A DNA stretch of 33,475 nt. It comes from Alphaproteobacteria bacterium. GTDB taxonomy: Bacteria > Pseudomonadota > Alphaproteobacteria > Micropepsales > Micropepsaceae. The stretch's first letter is position 1, and each line of letters starts with the position of its first letter. Position numbers and translations under genes: made by a program. The notes beneath the pieces were generated by a model that was not told the origin of the DNA, made no database searches, and worked only from the letters and a program-made list of their open reading frames with translations. Positions 24,567 through 33,475 of the stretch are shown one piece after another. The stretch covers positions 1 to 33,475 of the forward strand of contig JAHFQC010000061.1 of NCBI GenBank assembly GCA_023259375.1, read 5' to 3'.

Positions 24567-26255
24567 ATGGCAGGATTGAACCGGCGCGGGCTGTTGAAGA
24601 TCGGCGGAGCGGCCGTGGCGGCACCCTATTTGTGGATTCCGGCGCAGGCCGAACCGGGCGCATGGCGGACCCAGACGGTAGCGCCCTTTGTCGAAGTGAA
24701 GACCGCGTCCGGCCGCATTCGCGGCGGACACAGTCGCGGCGCGCTGGCGTTCAAGGGCATTCCGTACGCCGGACCGGTCACGGGCAAGAACCGTTTCAAG
24801 GCGGCGCCCAACGTGAAGCCGTGGACCGGCGTTCTCGACGCCACCCGTCTTGCGGCGCCCTCACTGCAGACGCCGAAAACGACCTATGGCGAGCATGAAC
24901 CGGCGTATGCGGAAGAATGCTTGTTCCTCAACGTCTGGACACCGGCGGTGAAGGACGGCGGCAAGCGGCCGGTGATGGTCTACTGCCACGGCGGCGGCTT
25001 CGAAACCGGTTCGGGCGGCCAGGACATTCAGGACGGCGCCCATCTGGCGGCGGCCTATGACGTCGTGGTGGTGGCGATGAACCACCGGCTCGGCCTGCTC
25101 GGCTTTCTCTATCTCGGCGAACTCGGCGGCGAGGAATACGCCACCAGCGGCAACCAGAGCATTCTCGACATCGTTGCCGCGCTGAAGTGGGTGAAGGAGA
25201 ACATCGCCACGTTCGGCGGCGATCCCGGCAATGTGATGCTGTTCGGCGAATCCGGCGGCGGCTTCAAGACCTGCACCCTGATGGCGATGCCGGGGGCGCA
25301 AGGCCTGTTCCATAAGGTCGGCGTCCAGAGCGGCTCTTTCCTGGAGGCGACGCCGAAAGAAACAGCGACCGAAACCGCGCGGCGCGTGCTGGCGGCGTTC
25401 GACATCGCACCGCACGACCTGCACAAGCTCGCCGACGTGCCGGCGGAAAAACTGCTGGCGCTGCAGATCGCGGGCAGCAAAGGCGCGCTTGGCACGGCGA
25501 GCAAAGAATGGCTGGCAACGCACCCCAATCCGCCGAGCATGCGCGAACGCAATTCCATCAAATCGCCCGGTGGCTGGGATCCGGTGGTGGACGGCACCTT
25601 CCTGCCGCGCAATCCGTTCAGCCCCGACGCGACGCCGCTGGCCGCCAACATTCCGGCGATCATCGGCGCCACGCACGACGAACCGCTTCTGAGCATGCGC
25701 GACGATCCCTCGATCCTCAAAATGGACGAGTCCGCATTGATGGGGCTCGGCCGTTCCTTCCTCGGCGATCAGTTCGACACGATCATCAATTTCTATAAAC
25801 AGCAGTATCCCAAATCGAACATCACCGAGATCGCCGTGACGATGATGGGGGCGCTCAATCTCGGCGGCGGCGCGATCACCCTGGCCGACCGCAAGGTACA
25901 GCAACCGGCACCGGTCTATCGCTACCGCTACGACTACTCTTCCAACGTTCCGATCAAGGGCACCGACTGGACCCTGCGCGCCTGCCACGCCGGCGACATT
26001 GCGATGGTGTTCCTCAATTACGATATCCCGGGCTTGCAAGGCGACGGACCGGGCGTGGCCGAAGCCTCGAAGGCGATGAGCAGCTATTTCACCAGCTTCG
26101 CGCGATCGGGCGTGCCCACCGCCAAGGATCAGCCGGCCTGGCCGCGCTACGACACCGCCACGCGCCCGACCATGTTGATCAACACCGAATGCCGGGTCGA
26201 GAACGATCCCAACGGCGCCGAGCGCAAATTCATGCACGACCAAGGCTTCATCTGA
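24567..26255 (+). CDS. Type B carboxylesterase, probably Tat-exported
   Basis: 562 residues. The N-terminus NRRGLLKIGGAAVAAPYLW, followed by IPAQA, is a twin-arginine signal, so the folded enzyme is likely sent to the periplasm. Seen: FKGIPYAGP near residue 62, oxyanion region MVYCHGGGFETG, nucleophile S229 in FGESGGG (the family more often has GESAGG), acid E372 in GATHDEPLL, and H474 in RACHAGDI. These are the type B carboxylesterase landmarks; it hydrolyses ester bonds, substrate unknown. ATG 24567 has GGGAG at suitable spacing; earlier ATGs at 24549 and 24516 would only lengthen the signal. Confidence 0.9.
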   Translation: MAGLNRRGLLKIGGAAVAAPYLWIPAQAEPGAWRTQTVAPFVEVKTASGRIRGGHSRGALAFKGIPYAGPVTGKNRFKAAPNVKPWTGVLDATRLAAPSLQTPKTTYGEHEPAYAEECLFLNVWTPAVKDGGKRPVMVYCHGGGFETGSGGQDIQDGAHLAAAYDVVVVAMNHRLGLLGFLYLGELGGEEYATSGNQSILDIVAALKWVKENIATFGGDPGNVMLFGESGGGFKTCTLMAMPGAQGLFHKVGVQSGSFLEATPKETATETARRVLAAFDIAPHDLHKLADVPAEKLLALQIAGSKGALGTASKEWLATHPNPPSMRERNSIKSPGGWDPVVDGTFLPRNPFSPDATPLAANIPAIIGATHDEPLLSMRDDPSILKMDESALMGLGRSFLGDQFDTIINFYKQQYPKSNITEIAVTMMGALNLGGGAITLADRKVQQPAPVYRYRYDYSSNVPIKGTDWTLRACHAGDIAMVFLNYDIPGLQGDGPGVAEASKAMSSYFTSFARSGVPTAKDQPAWPRYDTATRPTMLINTECRVENDPNGAERKFMHDQGFI

Positions 26256-26263
26256 GCGGCACC

Positions 26264-26294
26264 AAACAAAATGGCCGGGGCAAGCCCCGGCCAT
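26264..26294 (-). terminator. Rho-independent terminator of gltBD
   Basis: ATGGCCGGGGC (26271-26281) and GCCCCGGCCAT (26284-26294) form a perfect 11-bp stem with a two-base loop. On the minus strand TTTTGTTT follows immediately, so it ends the gltBD transcript and may also stop the convergent esterase. Confidence 0.75.
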
Positions 26295-26320
26295 AAGTCG
26301 CTGCGAACATCGTTGAGAAG

Positions 26321-27772
26321 TTATCGCGGCAGAGTCGACGATCCCATCAGGAATTCATCGACCGCCCGCGCGGCCTGACGGCCTTCGCGGATCGCCCACA
26401 CCACCAGCGACTGGCCGCGGCGCATGTCGCCGCAAGCAAAGATGCGGGGCAGCGAGGTCTTGTAATCCGTTTCGGTCGCCTTGACGTTGCCGCGCGGATC
26501 GAGATCGACACCCGCCTGCTCCAGCATGCCGGCCTGACGCGGACCGGTGAAGCCCATCGCCAAGAGAACGAGATCAGCCGGCAACGTGAACTCACTGCCC
26601 GGCACCGTCTTCGGCGTGCGGCGGCCCTGGGCGTCTGCCACCCATTCGACGCGCACGCATTCGATCGCCTTGACCTTGCCGTCTTCGCCGACGAGGCGGC
26701 GGGCCACGCTCGCCCACTCGGTGGTGCAGCCCTCTTCCTGCGACGAGGACACGCGCAGCTTGATCGGCCAATCGGGCCAGGTCGTGCCCTTGTTTTCCTT
26801 CACCGGCGGCGTCGGCATGATTTCGATCTGGGTCACCGACGCGGCGCCCTGGCGGTTCGACGTACCGACGCAATCGGAGCCGGTATCGCCGCCACCGATG
26901 ACGATGACGTGCTTGCCCTTGGCGCTGATGGTGCCTTGCGGCGCGGCGCGGGATTCATCGTCGCCGGCGTTGCGCTTGTTCTGCTGCATCAGGAATTCCA
27001 TGGCGAAGTGCACGCCCGTCAGCTCGCGGCCTTCGATCGGCATATCGCGCGGCGACTCGGCGCCGCCCGCCATGATCACGGCGTGGAAGTTCTCCAACAA
27101 GGCGGAGACCGGCAGGGTGATGCCGACTTCGACATTGGTGCGGAACTCGACGCCTTCGGCCTGCATCTGCTTCATACGGCGGTCGATACGGTGCTTGCCG
27201 AGCTTGAAGTCGGGAATGCCGTAGCGCAGCAAGCCGCCGATGCGGTCGTTCTTCTCGAATACCGTGACGGTATGACCGGCGCGCGCAAGCTGCTGGGCGG
27301 CCGCAAGGCCCGCCGGACCCGACCCGACGACGGCAACACGCTTGCCGCTCTTTTCGACGGGCACGACCGGAACGATCCAGCCCTCTTCCCAGCCGCGCTC
27401 CACCGTTTCGCATTCGATGGTCTTGATGGTGACTGGCATGTCCTGGATGTTCAGCGTGCACGCCGCTTCGCACGGCGCCGGACAGACGCGGCCGGTGAAT
27501 TCGGGGAAGTTGTTGGTCGAATGCAGGACCGTCAACGCCTTCTGCCAATCGTCGTGATAAACGAGATTGTTCCAGTCCGGGATCAGATTGTTGACCGGGC
27601 AGCCGTTGTGACAGAACGGAATGCCGCAATCCATGCAGCGCGAGGCCTGCGTCGACGTCTCGGCCGGCTTGAGCGGCTTGACGAACTCATGCCAATGCTT
27701 GAGCCGCTCCTGAGGCTTTTCGTAGGAGCGATCCTTGCGGTCGACTTCGAGGAATCCGGTGACCTTGCCCAT
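26321..27772 (-). CDS. gltD: Glutamate synthase (NADPH) small subunit GltD
   Basis: 483 residues, normal length. It takes electrons from NADPH through FAD and iron-sulfur centres to GltB. Seen: N-terminal cysteine clusters [14 protein letters not shown] and CPAPCEAAC (the low-potential 4Fe-4S sites), FAD motif [18 protein letters not shown] near residue 146, the NADPH motif [17 protein letters not shown], and the C-terminal [17 protein letters not shown] block. ATG 27772 has GGAG six bases upstream. It lies 3 bp after gltB on the same strand. Confidence 0.97.
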   Translation of the reverse strand: MGKVTGFLEVDRKDRSYEKPQERLKHWHEFVKPLKPAETSTQASRCMDCGIPFCHNGCPVNNLIPDWNNLVYHDDWQKALTVLHSTNNFPEFTGRVCPAPCEAACTLNIQDMPVTIKTIECETVERGWEEGWIVPVVPVEKSGKRVAVVGSGPAGLAAAQQLARAGHTVTVFEKNDRIGGLLRYGIPDFKLGKHRIDRRMKQMQAEGVEFRTNVEVGITLPVSALLENFHAVIMAGGAESPRDMPIEGRELTGVHFAMEFLMQQNKRNAGDDESRAAPQGTISAKGKHVIVIGGGDTGSDCVGTSNRQGAASVTQIEIMPTPPVKENKGTTWPDWPIKLRVSSSQEEGCTTEWASVARRLVGEDGKVKAIECVRVEWVADAQGRRTPKTVPGSEFTLPADLVLLAMGFTGPRQAGMLEQAGVDLDPRGNVKATETDYKTSLPRIFACGDMRRGQSLVVWAIREGRQAARAVDEFLMGSSTLPR

Positions 27773-27775
27773 GGT

Positions 27776-30700
27776 TCACTCCGCCGCCTGGCTTTGCGCC
27801 TGAAGCTCAGCGAGAGCCCGGCGGTATTCGCGCGGCATGATCTTGACGAAACGCTTGACGCTGTCTTCCCAGTGATCGAGCAGCCATTTGGCCCGCGCCG
27901 ACTGGGTGTAGAGGAGATGACGCTGCACCAGGATGCGCAGCCGCTCGGCATCGAAGCGGAGCGGATCACCCATGCCGGCGTCGGCCACACTGACCGACTT
28001 CTGGCGCGGCATTCTCTCGTCGGCTGAACCCGCAGCGGCCGGACCGATCTTCTCGAGATCGACCATGTCGCGATTGGCGAGCTTCTCGAAGCTGCCGTCG
28101 GGATCGTAGACGTAGGCGATGCCGCCCGACATGCCGGCGGCGAAATTGCGCCCCGTCTTGCCGAGCACGGCGACAACGCCGCCGGTCATGTATTCGCAGC
28201 CGTGGTCGCCAGTCCCCTCCACCACCGCCACCGCACCGGAATTGCGCACCGCAAAGCGTTCGCCCGCGACGCCTTCGAAATAGGCCTCGCCCGCGATGGC
28301 GCCGTAGAGCACGGTGTTGCCGACGATGATGTTCTCGGTCGGATCGCGGCCGGTATCCTTCGGCTGACGCACGACGATGCGCCCGCCCGACAGGCCCTTG
28401 CCGACATAGTCGTTGGCATCGCCGACGAGTTCGAGGGTGACGCCGCGCGACAGGAACGCACCGAAACTGAGACCGCAGGTGCCGGTATAGGAGATCTGGA
28501 TGGTCTCGTCGGGCAAGCCTTCGTGACCGTACTTCTTGGCGATCTCGCCCGACAGCATAGCGCCGACCGTGCGGTCGACGTTGCGGATGGTGCGGGACAG
28601 CTTGACCGGCTTCTTCTTCTCGATCGCGTCCTTGCAGGCGACGATCAGTTCGTGGTCGAGCGCCGTTTCAAGCTTGTGGTTCTGCTGTTCGCAATTGAAG
28701 ACCGCGACGCCCGGCGCCGGCTTGGGCTGATAGAGGACCTTCGACAGATCGATGCCCTGCGTCTTCCAGTGGCGCACCGCGTCGGTCATGTCGAGGCGGT
28801 CGGAGCGGCCGATCATCTCTTCGATGGTCTTGAAGCCGAGCTGCGCCATGATGGAGCGCAATTCCTCGGCGACGAAGAAGAAGTAGTTGATGATGTGCTC
28901 GGGCGTGCCGGCGAAACGGGCGCGCAGGACAGGGTTCTGGGTCGCAATGCCGACCGGGCAGGTGTTGAGATGGCACTTGCGCATCATCAAGCAACCGGCG
29001 GCGATCAGCGGCGCGGTGGCGAAACCGAACTCGTCGGCACCGAGCAGCGCGGCGATGGCGACGTCACGGCCGGTCCGAAGACCGCCGTCGACCTGCACCG
29101 CGATGCGGCCGCGAAGACCGTTGAGCACCAGGGTCTGCTGGGTTTCGGCGAGACCGATTTCCCAAGGCGAACCCGCGTGCGTCGTGGACGTCAGCGGTGA
29201 TGCGCCGGTGCCGCCGTCGTAACCGGAAATGGTGACGTGATCGGCGCGACACTTGGCAACGCCCGCGGCGACCGTACCGACGCCCACTTCCGACACGAGC
29301 TTCACTGAGATGCGCGCCTGCTGGTTCACGCTCTTCAAGTCGCGGATGAGCTGGGCGAGATCTTCGATCGAATAAATGTCGTGATGCGGCGGCGGCGAAA
29401 TCAAACCGACGCCCGGCGTCGAGTGGCGCACCTTGGCGATGGCCTTGTCGACCTTCTTGCCCGGCAACTGACCGCCCTCACCCGGCTTGGCGCCTTGGGC
29501 CATCTTGATCTGAATGTCGTCGGCGTTGACGAGGTATTCGGTGGTGACGCCGAAGCGGCCCGACGCGACCTGCTTGATGCGCGAGCGCGTGCTGTCGCCA
29601 TCCGGCAGCGGCTTGAAGCGCTCGGCCTCTTCGCCACCTTCGCCGGTGTTGGAGCGCGCACCGATGCGGTTCATCGCTTTGGCGAGCGTGGTGTGGGCTT
29701 CGCGGCTGATCGAACCGAAGCTCATGGCGCCAGTGGCGAAGCGCTTGACGATTGCAGACGCCGGTTCGACGTCGGCGATCGGCAGCGGATGCTCGCCCGG
29801 CTTGAACTTCATCAGGCCGCGCAGCGCGAGGAGCCGTTCCGACTGCTCGTTGATGGCAGCGGCGAAGGACTGATAGTCGTCCCAATTCTTGCCGCGGACG
29901 GCATGCTGCAGCTTCGCAATCGTCTGCGGTGTCCAGGCGTGATCTTCGCCCCTGAGACGGAAGGCGTACTTGCCGCCGACATCGAGCTGTTCGCGATAGA
30001 TCGGATTGTCGCCATAGGCGCCGCCATGACGCTCGACGCATTCCTCGGCGATGTCGCTGAGGCCGACGCCTTCGACGCGGCTGGCGGTGCCGGTGAAGTA
30101 TTTCTCGACGAACGCCGAATTGAGGCCGATGGCGTCGAAGATTTGGGCGCCACAATAGGACTGATAGGTGGAGATGCCCATCTTGGACATCACCTTCAGA
30201 ATGCCCTTGCCGATCGCCTTGACGTAGTGCTTGCGCACTTCTTCGGCCGACAGCTTGAGACCGGCATCGACGCGGATCTGTTCGAGGGTCTCGAACGCCA
30301 TATAGGGATTGATCGCCTCGGCACCGTAGCCCGCCAGAACGCAGAAGTGATGCACTTCGCGCGCTTCGCCGGTTTCGACCACAAGGCCGGTCTGCATGCG
30401 CAGGCCTTGGCGGATCAGGTGGTGATGCACGGCCGCGGTCGCCAGCGCCGCCGGGATCGGAATGCGATCGGCGGACACGGCACGATCCGACAGGATCAGA
30501 ATGTTGTAATCGGCCAGCACCGCATCGGTGGCTTCCATGCAGATGCGCATGAGGGCGGTTTCGAGGCCCTTGGCGCCTTCCGACGCGGCCCAGGTGCAGT
30601 CGATGGTGGTGGTGCGGAACGCAGCGTCGGCCAACTCCTCGATACCGCGGATCTTTTCGAGATCGCCGTTCGACAGCACCGGCTGATGCACTTCCAAACG

Positions 30701-32398
30701 CTTGTGCGAACCGGCGGCGTGACCCAAGAGGTTCGGGCGCGGACCGATCATCGACACGAGGCTCATGACGAGCTGCTCGCGGATCGGATCGATCGGCGGG
30801 TTGGTGACCTGGGCGAAATTCTGCTTGAAATAATCGTAGAGCAGACGCGGCTTCTTCGACAGCACGGCGAGCGGCGTATCGCAGCCCATCGAGCCGATCG
30901 GGTCTTCGCCGTTCGCGGCCATCGGCTCAAGGAAGAACTTCAGGTCTTCCTGCGAATAGCCGAACGCCTGCTGGCGGTCCAAAAGTTCGGACGGGGTGAA
31001 ATTGCGCACGCTCGAATCCGGCACATCCGGCAGCTCTTCGAGATGGTACTGCGCCGCCTTCAGCCATTCGTCGTAGGGCTTCTGCGAGGCAAGCTGGTGC
31101 TTGATTTCGCTGTCCTTGATGATGCGACCCTGTTCGAGGTCGATCAGCAGCATCTTGCCCGGCTGCAAACGCCACTTGCGCTTGATCTTCGATTCCGGGA
31201 TCGGCAGCACGCCGGATTCCGAAGCCATGATGACGAGATCGTCGTCGGTCACGATATAGCGCGCCGGACGCAGGCCATTGCGGTCGAGGGTGGCGCCAAC
31301 CTGGATGCCGTCGGTGAACGCGATGGCGGCGGGGCCGTCCCACGGCTCCAACAGCGCGGCATGGTATTCGTAGAAAGCGCGGCGTTCCTGATCCATCAGC
31401 TTGTTGCCGGACCAGGCTTCCGGGATCAGCATCATGACGGCCTGCGCCAACGGATAGCCGCCGGCGAGCAGCAGCTCGAGTGCATTGTCGAGACTAGCGG
31501 TATCGGACTGGCCGTGCGGGATCAGCGGCCACATCTTGTCGAGATCGGCGCCGAGGAGATCGCTCTCCATGGTGCGGCGGCGCGCGTTCATCCAGTTGAC
31601 GTTGCCGCGCAACGTATTGATCTCGCCGTTGTGGGCGATGAAGCGGAACGGATGCGCCAGCTTCCACGACGGGAAGGTGTTGGTCGAGAAGCGCTGATGC
31701 ACCATCGCCAGAGCGGACGTGGTCAGCGGGTTCTGCAGGTCGAGATAGAATTTCTCGACATCGCCGGCGAGGAGCAGACCCTTGTAGACGACGGTACGGG
31801 TCGAGAAGCTCGGCATATAGTAATGTGTGATCGCCGGGTTCTTGTGCTTGCGGGCAAGCTGCTCCAGCGGATTCTGGGTCTGCTTGCGCGCGGCGAGGAG
31901 CTTGCGCATGAACGCGGCTTCGTCGCGGATATTGGGACCCCAGCCGATCACCGCCTGCTTGATGACGGGCATCGAGTCGAGAACGGTCTGGCCCAGCATC
32001 GACGGATCGGTCGGCACATCGCGCCAGCCGAGCAGCACCTGCCCTTCCTTCTTGAGGAAGCCTTCGAACACGCCGACGATGGTTTCGCGCGCGGACGGAT
32101 CCTGCGGCAGGAAGCACATCGCGATGGCATAGTGGCCGACCGCCGGAAGCGTCACGCCGGCATTGGTGGCCCAATCGCGGATCAATGCATCGGGAATCTG
32201 CAGCATGATGCCGGCGCCATCGCCGACCAGCGGGTCCGCACCAACGGCGCCGCGGTGATCGAGCGCCAGCAGGATCTGCAAACCCTGCTTGACGATGTCG
32301 TGCGACTTCGCGCCCTTGATGTTGGCAATGAAACCGACGCCACAAGCGTCGTGCTCGTTGCGCGGGTCGTAAAGGCCTTGTTGCGGCGGCAGCGACAT
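27776..32398 (-). CDS. gltB: Glutamate synthase (NADPH) large subunit GltB
   Basis: 1540 residues. It makes two glutamates from glutamine and 2-oxoglutarate, the ammonium-assimilating GOGAT step. Seen: propeptide ending before C19 in [14 protein letters not shown] (the mature N-terminal nucleophile of the glutaminase domain), [17 protein letters not shown], the FMN-domain segment [17 protein letters not shown] with [11 protein letters not shown], the 3Fe-4S cysteines C-x5-C-x4-C in [19 protein letters not shown], and the C-terminal beta-helix ([12 protein letters not shown], then [10 protein letters not shown]). The frame stays open 82 codons upstream, but ATG 32398 places the nucleophile at the expected position after an 18-residue propeptide. 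AGGG lies close before it. Confidence 0.97.
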   Translation of the reverse strand: MSLPPQQGLYDPRNEHDACGVGFIANIKGAKSHDIVKQGLQILLALDHRGAVGADPLVGDGAGIMLQIPDALIRDWATNAGVTLPAVGHYAIAMCFLPQDPSARETIVGVFEGFLKKEGQVLLGWRDVPTDPSMLGQTVLDSMPVIKQAVIGWGPNIRDEAAFMRKLLAARKQTQNPLEQLARKHKNPAITHYYMPSFSTRTVVYKGLLLAGDVEKFYLDLQNPLTTSALAMVHQRFSTNTFPSWKLAHPFRFIAHNGEINTLRGNVNWMNARRRTMESDLLGADLDKMWPLIPHGQSDTASLDNALELLLAGGYPLAQAVMMLIPEAWSGNKLMDQERRAFYEYHAALLEPWDGPAAIAFTDGIQVGATLDRNGLRPARYIVTDDDLVIMASESGVLPIPESKIKRKWRLQPGKMLLIDLEQGRIIKDSEIKHQLASQKPYDEWLKAAQYHLEELPDVPDSSVRNFTPSELLDRQQAFGYSQEDLKFFLEPMAANGEDPIGSMGCDTPLAVLSKKPRLLYDYFKQNFAQVTNPPIDPIREQLVMSLVSMIGPRPNLLGHAAGSHKRLEVHQPVLSNGDLEKIRGIEELADAAFRTTTIDCTWAASEGAKGLETALMRICMEATDAVLADYNILILSDRAVSADRIPIPAALATAAVHHHLIRQGLRMQTGLVVETGEAREVHHFCVLAGYGAEAINPYMAFETLEQIRVDAGLKLSAEEVRKHYVKAIGKGILKVMSKMGISTYQSYCGAQIFDAIGLNSAFVEKYFTGTASRVEGVGLSDIAEECVERHGGAYGDNPIYREQLDVGGKYAFRLRGEDHAWTPQTIAKLQHAVRGKNWDDYQSFAAAINEQSERLLALRGLMKFKPGEHPLPIADVEPASAIVKRFATGAMSFGSISREAHTTLAKAMNRIGARSNTGEGGEEAERFKPLPDGDSTRSRIKQVASGRFGVTTEYLVNADDIQIKMAQGAKPGEGGQLPGKKVDKAIAKVRHSTPGVGLISPPPHHDIYSIEDLAQLIRDLKSVNQQARISVKLVSEVGVGTVAAGVAKCRADHVTISGYDGGTGASPLTSTTHAGSPWEIGLAETQQTLVLNGLRGRIAVQVDGGLRTGRDVAIAALLGADEFGFATAPLIAAGCLMMRKCHLNTCPVGIATQNPVLRARFAGTPEHIINYFFFVAEELRSIMAQLGFKTIEEMIGRSDRLDMTDAVRHWKTQGIDLSKVLYQPKPAPGVAVFNCEQQNHKLETALDHELIVACKDAIEKKKPVKLSRTIRNVDRTVGAMLSGEIAKKYGHEGLPDETIQISYTGTCGLSFGAFLSRGVTLELVGDANDYVGKGLSGGRIVVRQPKDTGRDPTENIIVGNTVLYGAIAGEAYFEGVAGERFAVRNSGAVAVVEGTGDHGCEYMTGGVVAVLGKTGRNFAAGMSGGIAYVYDPDGSFEKLANRDMVDLEKIGPAAAGSADERMPRQKSVSVADAGMGDPLRFDAERLRILVQRHLLYTQSARAKWLLDHWEDSVKRFVKIMPREYRRALAELQAQSQAAE

Positions 32399-32725
32399 AT
32401 GCCCTGTCCATTCGGAATTGAGCCGGAAAATCCCAGACTCATGGTTGATCGTGCCTACACACGGAGATCCGCTCGTAAGCGCAGAAACGCACTCTGCTTC
32501 TGCATACTTAAGGCTCCCTGTGCAATTGGGAAATGGCGCAGAAGTGACGCACATTGGAATTAAATTGTCGCGGGAAACTGCATACCGCAATCCAATGACC
32601 AATTTCGACCATTTTGTGGCACGAATTTCAGCAGTCTGCACCACGGCCGATCACGACCGCTGTGGGAACCGGAACTTGCCCGGGCCCTCGCGGGTTATCC
32701 ATGTGCAAAACCAAGGGAACGGACC
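32399..32725. other. Divergent intergenic region between gltB and csbD
   Basis: About 327 bp. The csbD side has an EcfG-like promoter (32671-32696). I could not find a convincing promoter for gltB. No RNA gene seen. Confidence 0.4.
32671..32696 (+). promoter_or_regulatory. Putative EcfG-type promoter of the csbD gene
   Basis: GGAAC (32671-32675), 17 bases, GGTT (32693-32696). A second GGAAC lies at 32665. The csbD ATG follows at 32726. CsbD-like proteins are typical general-stress products, which fits. Confidence 0.45.
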
Positions 32726-32908
32726 ATGGATCACGATCGGATCAAAGGCGCCGCCAACCAGGCCAAAGGCCAGATGAAGGACACGGCCGGAAAGCTTACC
32801 GGCGACGCCAAACTCCAGGCCGAAGGCAAGGCCGACAAGATGAAAGGCAAGATCCAAAATGCCGTCGGTGGCGCCAAGGATGCCATCCGGCAGAACAAGG
32901 ACGATTGA
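32726..32908 (+). CDS. CsbD-like general stress protein
   Basis: 60 residues. Very hydrophilic and helical, with the family pattern MDHDRIKGAANQAKGQMKD, then GKLTGD, GKADKMKGKIQNAVGG and KDAIRQ. CsbD-like proteins are small, abundant stress-induced proteins in many bacteria; the molecular role is unknown. AAGGGA precedes the ATG. It is monocistronic: its own EcfG-like promoter is 30 bp upstream and a strong terminator follows. Confidence 0.9.
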   Translation: MDHDRIKGAANQAKGQMKDTAGKLTGDAKLQAEGKADKMKGKIQNAVGGAKDAIRQNKDD

Positions 32909-32929
32909 TCTTTAGTCACCCCACTCCGG

Positions 32930-32958
32930 AGCGGCCGCCTGATGGCGGCCGCTTTTTT
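32930..32958 (+). terminator. Rho-independent terminator after csbD
   Basis: AGCGGCCGCC (32930-32939) and GGCGGCCGCT (32944-32953) form a perfect 10-bp stem with loop TGAT, followed by six T (32953-32958). The convergent autotransporter gene ends just beyond. Confidence 0.85.
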
Positions 32959-32964
32959 ACACGC

Positions 32965-33475
32965 TTACCACGTGTAACCGATGCCGGCGAAGCCGGTGTA
33001 GCTCTCGCTCTTCTGGGTGAACGCCGCATCGAAATGCGTGGTGATACGGACGCCGTTGTTGAACAGAACGTCGGCACCGACCGTCCCCAGGAGTTCGTGT
33101 CGCTTCCCCTTCGCCCCATACACATCGAACGCCGACGACGGCAGGTTCACGAACGAGACGCCCGTGCGTGAGCCGTCGCTGAGGTCGTAGGCATACGCCA
33201 GACGATCGTTGAGATGGATGGTGAAGTCCGGCGTCAGGATCCAGCGCGGCGTCACGTCGATATCGATATAATGGCGCAGGCCGACTTCCGCGCGTCCCGA
33301 ATTGTAGGTGCGCGAGGCATAATCGAGCGCGAACGTCGCCGCACTGCCCGTCGCCGCCCCTTCCGAGTACCCCGGCAGCATGCTGACGTGGTCCTGAACG
33401 GCGATATAGGGCGAGATATAGGCCAGCTGCACGCCGGTCTCGAAGCGACCACCGAACGTATAAGTGGTGAGCTTG
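32965..33475 (-). CDS. Autotransporter beta-barrel domain, C-terminal end (partial)
   Basis: About 170 residues; the start is beyond the right edge and the frame is open to it. Seen: alternating aromatic/hydrophobic beta strands (YISPYIAVQDH, AEVGLRHYIDID, ELLGTVGADVLF, then a final strand ending in GFAGIGYTW) with a terminal aromatic residue, typical of autotransporter beta-barrels that insert in the outer membrane and carry a passenger to the surface. The passenger is not in the window. It converges on csbD, with the csbD terminator between them. Confidence 0.75.
   Translation of the reverse strand, partial: KLTTYTFGGRFETGVQLAYISPYIAVQDHVSMLPGYSEGAATGSAATFALDYASRTYNSGRAEVGLRHYIDIDVTPRWILTPDFTIHLNDRLAYAYDLSDGSRTGVSFVNLPSSAFDVYGAKGKRHELLGTVGADVLFNNGVRITTHFDAAFTQKSESYTGFAGIGYTW

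Noticed and set aside
24861..26294. 477-codon open frame on the minus strand opposite the carboxylesterase
   Set aside because: Shadow frame; the plus-strand esterase has a complete Ser-Glu-His triad.
29381..32563. Long open frame of 1060 codons on the plus strand opposite gltB
   Set aside because: It is antisense to a full-length, motif-complete gltB; high-GC codon usage keeps the opposite frame open. Its product is rich in His, Arg and Asp with no family motif.
32616..32634. Sigma-54-like site TGGCACG upstream of csbD
   Set aside because: The spacing between the GG and GC elements is 11 bases, one more than sigma-54 tolerates, and the -12 half is poor.
32399..32644. 82-codon upstream extension of GltB
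   Set aside because: The glutaminase nucleophile Cys lies 18 residues after ATG 32398, the normal propeptide size; the upstream residues show no pattern.
1..33475. CRISPR arrays, tRNA or rRNA genes, transposases, phage integrases
   Set aside because: I looked for regularly spaced repeats, tRNA cloverleaf and CCA ends, and DDE or recombinase motifs and saw none; a covariance-model scan could still find a diverged RNA.

Overview
The window comes from the chromosome of a GC-rich alphaproteobacterium. The evidence is the codon usage, an egtBD ergothioneine locus, a gltBD glutamate synthase pair, a PRC-barrel/DUF6496/DUF883/ferritin-like stress cluster, and above all repeated GGAAC-N16/17-(C/G)GTT motifs ahead of genes. 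Those motifs match the promoter consensus of EcfG, the alphaproteobacterial general-stress sigma factor. The genus cannot be fixed from the sequence; Hyphomicrobiales (Rhizobiales) or a related order is a reasonable guess.

Layout. (1) 1-1674, minus: egtB and egtD (edge-truncated), overlapping by ATGA. (2) 1817-2335, plus: a secreted DUF4142 protein; its candidate promoter physically overlaps the divergent egtB promoter. (3) 2384-3172, minus: a Crp/Fnr-type regulator. (4) 3334-5504, plus: two NAD-dependent sugar-nucleotide epimerases, followed by a 33-codon stub that looks like the start of a lost third gene. (5) 5663-7385, minus: ferritin-like protein, DUF883 protein, basic DUF6496 protein and PRC-barrel protein. 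(6) 7464-7883, plus: only the first third of an NRAMP metal transporter. (7) 7955-20511, plus: a 12.5-kb operon glgE - treS/mak - glgX - treZ - treY, mostly with stop/start overlaps. (8) 20512-23123: gene-poor, partly lower-GC DNA with two tiny membrane-protein ORFs, an SGNH hydrolase, and two copies of a ~150-bp inverted-repeat element flanking that hydrolase. (9) 23124-26255, plus: an exported beta-propeller protein and a Tat-type carboxylesterase. (10) 26321-32398, minus: gltD and gltB. (11) 32726-32908, plus: a CsbD-like stress protein with its own EcfG-like promoter and a strong terminator, then the C-terminal end of an autotransporter running off the right edge.

How it fits together. 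The left two thirds reads as a general-stress-response island: ergothioneine (thiol antioxidant), iron-storage-like and small stress proteins, envelope sugar epimerases, and a trehalose/alpha-glucan operon each sit behind an EcfG-like motif. The operon encodes both trehalose routes: glucan to trehalose by GlgX, TreY and TreZ, and trehalose back to glucan by TreS, maltokinase and GlgE. Together they form a nearly closed cycle that lacks only the branching enzyme GlgB. Its GlgE carries an N-terminal shrunken copy of a GH13 barrel whose catalytic acids are gone. The right third (gltBD, esterase, propeller) shows no such promoters. I found no rRNA, tRNA, CRISPR array, insertion sequence or phage gene.
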